From Branchiostoma belcheri (lineage: Eukaryota > Chordata > Leptocardii > Amphioxiformes > Branchiostomatidae), in NCBI RefSeq assembly GCF_001625305.1, contig NW_017803921.1, forward strand, positions 1,140,374 through 1,204,373: a DNA stretch of 64,000 nt, written 5' to 3'. The translations under genes were made by a program, and so were the position numbers. The notes under the pieces were generated by a model. It made no database searches. It was not told the DNA's origin and was given only the letters and a program-made list of their open reading frames with translations. Of this stretch, positions 57,701 through 64,000 are shown in pieces (the first letter of the stretch is position 1; the number at the start of each line of letters is the position of its first letter).

Positions 57701-60700
57701 AATGTACTAGCATATGTATATGTACATGCTTTGTGTGACTGGAAGACTGATCATTCTGAGCTCTTTGTCAAGTCTTTATTCTTGAATTCTTCACAAATAG
57801 ATGAATTCAAAGAAGGCCACTTAACAGCCAATTAATTTTGAACCTTGTGTGAGTGTGACAAAAGACAAAATTCAGATATTTCCCAATAATGAACTGCAGG
57901 TCCTGAAGAGCAATTATTTCTCGAACAAACAGCTTCTTTTTCTTGACACTACCTGACAGGTTGTCCTTTGAAGTGTGAGACTGTAAAATTTCCCCAATTA
58001 CTAGACAGAGATATCTCAAGTGTTTTTCTGCAGTCTCAAACAGCTGTCTTCCAAAAAACAAACATCTTGTCAGTCACTGGAGTCTTTGAAAAATAGCACA
58101 TTAACAAACCCAGCTGTGTAATATAATGACCACCGTGCTAGGTACATTGTAGCTTTAGATGAATTCACTTTTGTTTCTTAAGTATACAATTATTTCTTCA
58201 CTTCAGTAGCTGCACAGATATTACAGTCTCTATCTCTACATGTTGCATGCTCAACCTGATCTGACTGGCTCAACACTGTCCAGCCTTCTTCCCAACCTAC
58301 TCCTACTGATCCTAACCATGGCTGCATGAGGGGAGTTCGGCTAGTGTTTAGAAGGCCACATTTTCCTATGCGTGACAGGGGCTTTACATGCAGCAAGGCC
58401 CAATTTCTAGCTTTTGATGTCCCTAGAAAGTATTAAGGCATTAGAGCCACACAAAAAAATTCTTGATAGTGTAACTTCTCCTGTGTCTCACATGAAAGGA
58501 TATTAGGCCATGAGTGCAGGACACAGCTGGTTACAGGGCATGAACACACTGTGAGTCAGCAGAAAGTCCTCCATGAATGTGTCTGCTGGAAAACACACAA
58601 GAATGATTTGTTTAACAGCAATTCTTTATTTCTTTTACAGAAGCAGTTTTTAAACACAGAAGAAGACATCTACAATATACAACAGTTACTATACCTTAGA
58701 AATCCATTCAACACACCAGCTCATGTTGTTAATGTAACAACTGTTATGTTAGCATGTGCGCAACGTTGCACCTTCAACGTTGCACCTTACAAGATCACAA
58801 TGGTTTTGCAATCAAGTTTATCTAAAGAATGTGTCTATCTAATTAGTATGTGAATATTCTATAAACTTTATTCAAGCAAAATTTTTGGGTGATGGCCGTC
58901 CCTGCAAGTTCTTTTTTATTATATTCTTGTCACTGTCATTGTTAAAATGTAATATTTATGCGCAAATAAATACCAGTAAACAACTGAAAGAACAAATTAA
59001 GGTCTCTCACCGTTGACTGTGGGCTCATCGTTCCATCTGCTGTCCACCCGGGTCTCCAACAGGTGTTCCAGCATTTTCTCTGGCGTCCCCGCCATCACCG
59101 AGTATCTACAGAGACACATGTATCCAATGGAATCTTTGCTGTGACAGGAGATAATATCTTTAAAGGGGACAACCCTGGGTCCTTCTTGTCCTTTAAGAGT
59201 TCACTATCAACATCTTTGACTGCATATCAACTAAATGAATATTTGCAAGAAAAAGTGTGATTAATAAGAAAGTCTTGCAATTCCTACATTTGGTGGTAGA
59301 CCACACTAACCTGAAGTGAGTGTGTTCATCGCTGTCGATGTGGTTGTTGGCTGGAATCTTCTCCAAAACCAAGACGTCTTGCCCATGCTCCTTCAGTCGC
59401 ACGGTGTTGGCCTCCACGTCCTTCAGAACAAAACAAGGAATGGAATATTTCGCATGTCAAGAAGTATGGAGTTTGATCCCCTTAAATTTGCTACTTTGTT
59501 AACCTTCTTCCAGCTACATAATTAACCCCATAACCAATGCAAATTTGGTGCCAAATGGCTACATCAGAAGGCTGAAGGTTAAATAAATGTGGTGGTCAGG
59601 ATATACCAGTCAGAATCATAAGTTGATTTCATGTTGTATGATGGCAAAATAAGCATTCTTTTTAAAGTCATATATGTGCCCTAAAAATTGTGATGCCTAA
59701 CAGAAAAGACTGTAAGAGTTTTAGATCGTTGTCAGAGGTTGTTTCTGTCACAGGCTCCTTGAAAATACGGCGAGATCAAAATTGTACGAAGACATACAGC
59801 AAATGTGCCCACTCTCTCTTAACAGTTGTTTGACTTACTCTCAGTATCCTGTTGAAGTCATCTTTATCCACGCGGAGAAACTGACAGTTGTCCTCCCGTA
59901 GCACGATAGAGGCGGCGCGCGGTGCGTCGTTCACCAGCGCGAGCTTTCCGAAGTCATCCCCCTCGTGAAGCGTGCACACGACGCCCTGCATCACAAGTGG
60001 TACAAACACACGACACACGTCAGTTTCTGACACAGTCCTTGGGCTACAGACAATTAGGCTGAACATTTGCATGTGGTATGCATGTGTTTGGGTTGTCCTA
60101 TATACAACACAACAAATATTACAGAGTGAAATACATCAAATTCTGCTATAAGTGTACAAAAAAACAACATAATTTGAGGACCCCAAACAGTGTTTTTTAG
60201 TGCACAAAATCCATCAGTACTGGAATTTTAAAGAACTGAAACAATGGCTATTACTACTCTTCTCGTGAACAATGACTCAATTTCTAATAATGCATTGTAA
60301 CCCATAAACAAACCAAAAAGAAAACACATCTATCATTACAGCATGGTTTGCCACCTACCTTAGCTATACAGTCTTTGCCAGACAATATTGTAAGAAACAT
60401 GTTTAGAATTCTCCTTCCACAGTACGTGTAGACATACACAACAACTGCCTGCTAGACTAAAAGCATGCTGTGTCCTGCCAAAGGCAGTCCCCATAGGTTC
60501 TACCATACAACAAAGGGCCAGTGGATTCCAGGTTCAACTCTAGGGACACAACACATGTGAGCAACAAAGAACAAAGCTCTATATGTGACATTATATCTTC
60601 ATCCCAGCCACGTGAACTGTACTGATTAAGGATTAAGGTTACACACACAAAATACGGTGGTCCCTTTGTTTTTAATCCTTTGCACGGGAGTATCTAATCC

Positions 60701-63700
60701 CATATACAAAACAAATCTGTGGTAGCAACCACTGAAGTACAGCGATACTCCCAGGTTGCCTAGGCTAAAAGGGTGACTCTAACAGGGCGTGTAATAGGGC
60801 ATGTGGCCGCGTCAATCAAAGTAGACAAAGGGCACCCTCCGCACAATGCCCGCAATCTGTATACTGGTTAATTAGCCGCAACGGGTGGCATAGTTTTTGG
60901 CAACGCCTTGCGGGGTGTGACAGGCTTTCTCCCCAAACATACATGTACTACATGATAGATAGAACATTGCAGACCTAGTGCCAACGGCTACTCTTCAGCT
61001 TAGTATTTTCCACCACCTACAACACAACCAGGGTCACTCTTTCAAACTCGAGTCCACAGATATCTTAGACCGCAAAACACGCTGGTGGGAACGGGGTGTT
61101 AAAGAGGCAATATATGAAAGAATGTACAACCCCACCCTCAACAGGGAAGGGGAGCTACGGGTAGATCTCTCCGGCACTTGCACTCCCAGGCCCGAGGACA
61201 GACAACACTATTCTGAATAACAGGAGCTTTCTGACTAATTTGCAAGGGTTGGTTAGTCAAAAGCATGCTATCTGTAAGCACCCATGACAACATATGCCAA
61301 TACAGAGATACAAAAAAAGGAAAGGATATCCAATCTTTCTGGTCTTACCTTTCCATAGATGACGACGTTGACAGAACCTTTCAGGATGATGTACCAGGAG
61401 GTCCCCTCATCTCCCTGGTTAAACACTGCAGGAAAACAAGAAAAACGTTAACAAATAAAATATTTTACTACTCTGTAATGGATTTGGAGTTGTTGTTGTG
61501 AATTTGTTGAGTTTGAATCCTGGCTAACAGTTGCTATTGTTGTTCACCCGACTTGTGTGCTACAGGAAAGGGGCTAATATCATAACAATAAAACCTCACC
61601 TATGATACCCTCATTTCATAACTCACCACGAAAAAGACAATATCACAGAAAAATCAAGATGTTCGAAAGACAAAGAAATACCTTGAGTACAGTGCGATAC
61701 AGCCATGCTAGCCATCTTACTAGTACTAGTAGACTACTAAAAGCTGAACACAGATGCTCCTGTATAAAACCCTTTACATCGTTTATTCTTGCATCTCCCA
61801 CTACACCTCCAAGGTCTTTTTATAGACAGTTATTGTGTATAAGGGCTCGTGCGTAGATGTACGCAGGTGTTTCGCCATGGTAACGCTTCAACCTGGCAGG
61901 GAACTGTTGTCTTATCCAATCACAGGCCCCCTAGTGGAAGGTCACCTTGACATGAAAGTGACAGGGAAGACATTTTGCCGTGTGGAAAATAAGTCTTTTA
62001 TTTGAAGAAGACTTTATTGTAATGGCTTGTAGGTTTGGAGCCTGTGATTATAGTATCAGACACTCAGTTCGTCTGTGAGGCAAGTTATACCTCTGGGCTA
62101 GGAAGGCGTGCTTTGAGGCTTATCTGATTTTACTTGGAATGGAAAAGCCGCCATGATTCAATCGTTTTCCCTCCGTGACGATGGATAAGTAAGAAATATT
62201 GAAGTTGCTGGGAAAGTCTCTGGGGAAGAAAAAGCCTTTTCATAATTGAACAGTGTTCAAAGCTAAATTCAAACAAGGACAAAACGACATCAGGTACTGA
62301 TATCAAACATCTACAAACCAACTTGAAGTATATTGGAGTTTTCTTTTATGCAACCAGTAAAGTCTCTCACCTGCTAATGTTGCCTATCAGACATCTTCCT
62401 AAGAGCTTATGACTTCTTGCCACAACATGTATATGTGACTCAAATAATTGGTCCCCTGGATGTCTTGAAATGAACTAATGCTAATAAGACTAGACTTAGA
62501 TGTACAGTTGTAATGTACTATGAGCTCTTTCTAACGGAGAAGAGAATATATTTTGCAAGAGTTTATTAGCAGTTACATGCAGTAAAGAATTGCATCACTT
62601 CTTGTATCATCTGCTCAGGTTTTCTTTCTCTCCTGACATCTGCTTAGCTTTCATTTACATGGTAATGTATCCATCGAATGACGGACGAACCAAGGGAAAA
62701 CCAACCATCAAAAAAGGAACGGTAACTCACGTATGGTACCAGCTCGGGCGTGGGATTCGAACTTCAAGACACTGGCTAGCTCTCTCTTCACCTGCAAACA
62801 AGGGAAAATATGACTTATTAAACAAGAAGATTATTTCAAGGAGTGTGAGAGATACTGAAAGTGAAAAGGAAACATTACACCCTCTTTTAACTGAGATGCT
62901 ACAACCAGCAATTGCCACCTGGTAGAAAAGCAGCCTTAAGAGAATACGGCATATGGGTGACTAAAGATTATGAATAACTGGAAATGGAGTCAAAGTCAGA
63001 ATGTCAGCCTTTCACAAAACTAGAATTGCAATGGAATACATAACAAACCATCTTAGTGTTTGACACTTATCATGTACAACAGATAATCCTAACAGTTTGC
63101 AACAAAACAAAATATATGCAACTGCAGCTTATGTCTTTGTCAGAAACAGGAAAATTTAGTCTCCAACAAGACTGGTGTAGCATGTTCTCCTTTGCCAGTG
63201 TTGTGTAAAATCTCGACACTACCCACCGAAGAACAAGTCTTTCCCAGTAGCTTGCTTTGATCGAGGAGCTTCGCAATAGTCTTGTTTGAGCGGAGCATGG
63301 TGAAGTAAAAATGTCTAGAGGCTTCCGAACCATCGGTACTTAACAAAATTAACATGACTGAAGGCGCTCTCTCATTGGACGAGTGATTCTACACCTGCGC
63401 ATTTACGTAAGCCCGGTGGAAATTTCTGACTGGTTTGAAGTCAACCTGCCCTCACAGAAATCTGGTGCAGGGTGGCCTGACATTGTAGCATGTGTACAGA
63501 GTATAACATTACTCCCATATAACGGTCTGGGTTCAAGAACAAACATGACAGAGGATTTTCTGACTTCAACTTGTCACACATGACCTTTCAATTCAGCAGG
63601 TTTAAATCTAACTGTCAGGTCAGTAAAGCCGTTTCTTCTCAAATCTGTTGTACCGTACGACAGTTGCGGGGATAAAAACACCGTAGCTGCATCGTATGAT

Positions 63701-64000
63701 GTGTTCGAGTGGGGATTTAGTGACTCTTTTGATCTACGCACGTGACCTTTTAATACTGCAGCCTTAAATCTAGCTGTCATGTATGTAAGCAACTCTTTTG
63801 ATCCAACAACCAAGCAGTTTTAGAGGCATCATTGGGACATTTTCTGAGAAAATACTAAGATACAACAGCTATTTAATGGCAGAGGAGGAAAGATAGAATG
63901 AATACAAAATATAAAAACCGTACCACTAAGAAAAAAGTTAAGACTCAACAGGTTACCTTATATTGGGACAGCTTGAGTTAGATAAAACACATATCAAAGG
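43088..64000 (-). CDS. RAPGEF4: EPAC (RAPGEF4-like) cAMP-regulated Rap guanine nucleotide exchange factor, 3' half
   Basis: Nineteen minus-strand exons (listed separately) encode about 634 residues, and the gene continues beyond 64000. EPAC proteins bind cAMP and activate Rap1 and Rap2 at membranes. In order the exons cover the second cyclic-nucleotide-binding domain, the REM domain, a Ras-association-like domain ([17 protein letters not shown] and following) and the CDC25-type GEF domain ([45 protein letters not shown]), ending [17 protein letters not shown]. The phosphate-binding cassette reads [18 protein letters not shown]: lysine replaces the glutamate of PKA sites, as in vertebrate EPAC2 (EPAC1 has glutamine). 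Upstream regions (DEP domain and any first nucleotide-binding domain) lie outside the window. Intron phases agree at all but two places, where very short exons probably remain unfound. The long 3' UTR runs to about 43088. RAPGEF4 is the closest resemblance; a pre-duplication RAPGEF3/4 orthologue is equally possible. Confidence 0.93.
43102..43107 (-). terminator. Poly(A) signal for the EPAC gene
   Basis: TTTATT on the plus strand reads AATAAA on the minus strand, about 1.9 kb after the stop codon, at the edge of a change from UTR-like to intergenic sequence. Confidence 0.5.
44995..45067 (-). CDS. RAPGEF4: EPAC last coding exon (GEF C terminus)
   Basis: The acceptor CCCTCCAG on the minus strand opens the exon after two bases of an Arg codon. 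It encodes [18 protein letters not shown] and ends EPRRS with TAG at 44997-44995, matching the family C terminus. Confidence 0.92.
45252..45449. repeat. (ACTC)n tetranucleotide array
   Basis: About 170 bp of ACTC units with few interruptions (ACTT, ACACATTC) are followed by ACAG and CA units. It is simple tandem DNA without spacers, so it is not a CRISPR array. Confidence 0.95.
45994..46191. mobile_element. Inverted-repeat element with TAGCCTCC ends
   Basis: The left arm TAGCCTCCATAGGATGCC, AACTGGGGGTTTTGGGGG and TCTTC pairs with the right arm GAAGACCACCAAACCCCAGTT, CCATAAGCCTGCTACGGAGG and CTA. The inner arms also share TTTTCTGATT and AATCAGAAAA. No target duplication is obvious. Confidence 0.65.
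47770..47900 (+). mobile_element. tRNA-derived SINE
   Basis: GGCTAGTGGCCTTGTAGTAA as A box and GGGTTTGAATCCC as B box are about 35 bases apart. No valid cloverleaf is formed. Confidence 0.55.
48693..48780. repeat. (CA)n microsatellite
   Basis: CA dinucleotide tract with one short interruption, directly before the EPAC exon at 48801. Confidence 0.95.
48801..48855 (-). CDS. RAPGEF4: EPAC exon, GEF domain
   Basis: Phase 1 to 2. It encodes [17 protein letters not shown] between CTTTCCAG and GTGAGG, matching the linker before the final helix of the EPAC GEF domain. Confidence 0.9.
50339..50393 (-). CDS. RAPGEF4: EPAC exon, GEF domain
   Basis: Phase 0 to 1. [18 protein letters not shown] lies between TTTTTTCAG and GTAAGTAG and is equivalent to the family segment after NFEKM. 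Confidence 0.88.
50608..50672 (-). CDS. RAPGEF4: EPAC exon, GEF domain
   Basis: Phase 1 to 0. It encodes [20 protein letters not shown] plus Met, a highly conserved block of the CDC25 domain. Confidence 0.93.
51011..51098 (-). CDS. RAPGEF4: EPAC exon, GEF domain
   Basis: Phase 0 to 1. [19 protein letters not shown] and [10 protein letters not shown] are diagnostic for EPAC. An A17 tract lies just upstream of the acceptor. Confidence 0.93.
51287..51337 (-). CDS. RAPGEF4: EPAC exon, GEF domain
   Basis: Phase 0 to 0, 17 codons: [17 protein letters not shown]. Confidence 0.92.
51622..51712 (-). CDS. RAPGEF4: EPAC exon, GEF domain
   Basis: Phase 2 to 0. [17 protein letters not shown] and [12 protein letters not shown] belong to the catalytic helices that contact Rap. 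Confidence 0.93.
52139..52317 (-). CDS. RAPGEF4: EPAC exon, GEF domain
   Basis: Phase 0 to 2. It contains [35 protein letters not shown] and [12 protein letters not shown], nearly identical to vertebrate EPACs. Confidence 0.94.
52639..52764 (-). CDS. RAPGEF4: EPAC exon, start of the GEF domain
   Basis: Phase 0 to 0, 42 codons: [29 protein letters not shown] and FNCVHE. Confidence 0.93.
53868..53965 (-). CDS. RAPGEF4: EPAC exon, Ras-association-like domain end
   Basis: Phase 1 to 0. [20 protein letters not shown] and [12 protein letters not shown] match the family RA-like domain. Confidence 0.92.
54355..54501 (-). CDS. RAPGEF4: EPAC exon, Ras-association-like domain
   Basis: Phase 1 to 1. 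[20 protein letters not shown] starts the domain. The entry phase does not match the exit phase of the exon at 55274, so a small exon is probably missing between them. Confidence 0.9.
55274..55319 (-). CDS. RAPGEF4: EPAC exon, linker between REM and RA-like domains
   Basis: Phase 2 to 0. It encodes [15 protein letters not shown] between TTGCAG and GTAAGG. A second donor six bases later (low end 55268) would add two residues in the same phase. Confidence 0.65.
55430..55605 (-). mobile_element. tRNA-derived SINE
   Basis: On the minus strand TAGCCTAGTGGTTATCC (A box) and GGGTTCGAATCC (B box) are followed by a short body ending near GACTGGTGGCTGGTGTCGCC. It lies in an EPAC intron. Confidence 0.65.
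56912..57006 (-). CDS. RAPGEF4: EPAC exon, REM domain end
   Basis: Phase 0 to 2. [20 protein letters not shown] and [11 protein letters not shown] match the last REM helices. Confidence 0.88.
57254..57496 (-). CDS. RAPGEF4: EPAC exon, REM domain
   Basis: The well-supported part is [31 protein letters not shown] and [11 protein letters not shown] up to the donor at 57253. The acceptor is less certain. A start at 57496 (phase 0) includes [17 protein letters not shown], which fits the first REM helices. A start at 57422 (phase 2) is the alternative. A short exon joining this to the exon at 59011 was not found. Confidence 0.75.
59011..59105 (-). CDS. RAPGEF4: EPAC exon, hinge to REM
   Basis: Phase 2 to 1. 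[20 protein letters not shown] matches the YTVMSGTPEKILEHLLET type motif of the family. Confidence 0.9.
59311..59420 (-). CDS. RAPGEF4: EPAC exon, end of cyclic-nucleotide-binding domain B
   Basis: Phase 0 to 2. [20 protein letters not shown] followed by [13 protein letters not shown] forms the domain lid and hinge helix. Confidence 0.93.
59839..59985 (-). CDS. RAPGEF4: EPAC exon with the cAMP-binding cassette
   Basis: Phase 0 to 0, 49 codons. [40 protein letters not shown] and KDDFNRILR. The Lys after FG and the Arg of PRAAS are the residues that distinguish and bind cAMP in EPAC2-type sites. Confidence 0.95.
60962..61250 (+). mobile_element. Penelope-like element fragment (GIY-YIG C-terminal region)
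   Basis: An open frame on the plus strand (60978-61220), against the host gene, reads [40 protein letters not shown] and [11 protein letters not shown]. The pattern H..GH.F......ILD....W..RG.KEAI........LNR..G is the conserved tail of Penelope-like retroelement polyproteins. It is 5'-truncated and lies in an EPAC intron. Confidence 0.65.
61349..61425 (-). CDS. RAPGEF4: EPAC exon, cyclic-nucleotide-binding domain B
   Basis: Phase 1 to 0. [20 protein letters not shown] and VIYGK, the conserved beta-roll core. Confidence 0.95.
62731..62791 (-). CDS. RAPGEF4: EPAC exon, start of cyclic-nucleotide-binding domain B
   Basis: Phase 0 to 1. [20 protein letters not shown] between TTTGCAG and GTGAGT, equivalent to the TVKRELAGVLIFESH segment. 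This is the most 5' exon recognised in the window. Confidence 0.92.
62792..64000 (-). other. RAPGEF4: EPAC intron continuing out of the window
   Basis: No EPAC-like exon is recognised. Two related segments, 63581-63630 and 63743-63797, look like an old duplication. Confidence 0.5.

Noticed and set aside
57807..58061. Minus-strand open frame considered as the missing EPAC exon
   Set aside because: It does not contain the expected FLxDF motif, and its Lys-rich, AT-rich composition suggests intron.
63140..63355. Minus-strand frame with [18 protein letters not shown] considered as an upstream EPAC exon
   Set aside because: It does not resemble the segment expected before VKRELA (an LHIKALSHLS-like helix), and suitable splice signals in phase are not evident.

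Overview
The window looks like nuclear DNA of an invertebrate deuterostome, most likely a lancelet (Branchiostoma-like). The reasons are small exons with consensus GT/AG junctions, a cAMP-regulated exchange factor almost as conserved as its vertebrate counterparts, long dinucleotide tracts, tRNA-derived SINEs and a high density of short foldback (MITE-like) DNA elements. No bacterial operons, tRNA genes, rRNA genes or CRISPR arrays were seen. The species assignment is inference; the exon structures were read directly from the sequence.

Three protein-coding genes can be supported. (1) 467-4210, plus strand: a compact three-exon gene for a GT54 family N-acetylglucosaminyltransferase (MGAT4-like), with a signal anchor and the catalytic EDD motif, but with a one-base frameshift in a T run at 3884-3888. 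(2) 16487-33744, plus strand: a four-exon gene for a protein of about 554 residues that combines an unrecognised helical N-terminal region, a long coiled coil and a C-terminal death domain, followed by a 3' UTR of about 1.6 kb. I do not recognise this architecture as a named gene. (3) about 43088 to beyond 64000, minus strand: the 3' half of an EPAC gene (RAPGEF4-like). Nineteen recognisable exons run from the second cyclic-nucleotide-binding domain through the REM, Ras-association and CDC25 GEF domains to the stop codon. Genes 2 and 3 are convergent and separated by about 7.7 kb.

Layout: 1-4.2 kb MGAT4-like gene; 4.2-16.3 kb repeat-rich intergenic DNA (SINEs, a TACTCTCC foldback family with 8-bp target duplications, LINE remnants, a large repeat with octamer-like motifs); 16.3-35.4 kb coiled-coil/death-domain gene, whose introns carry a 1.28-kb hAT-like element and a 148-bp hairpin; 35.4-43.1 kb intergenic DNA with a perfect 108-bp hairpin and microsatellites; 43.1-64 kb EPAC gene, whose introns hold an (ACTC)n array, SINEs and a Penelope-like fragment.

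The three genes do not form an obvious pathway. MGAT4-like enzymes branch N-glycans in the Golgi, EPAC activates Rap GTPases in response to cAMP, and the death-domain protein is presumably an adaptor. The main unexplained items are the coiled-coil/death-domain gene and the several families of short foldback elements.
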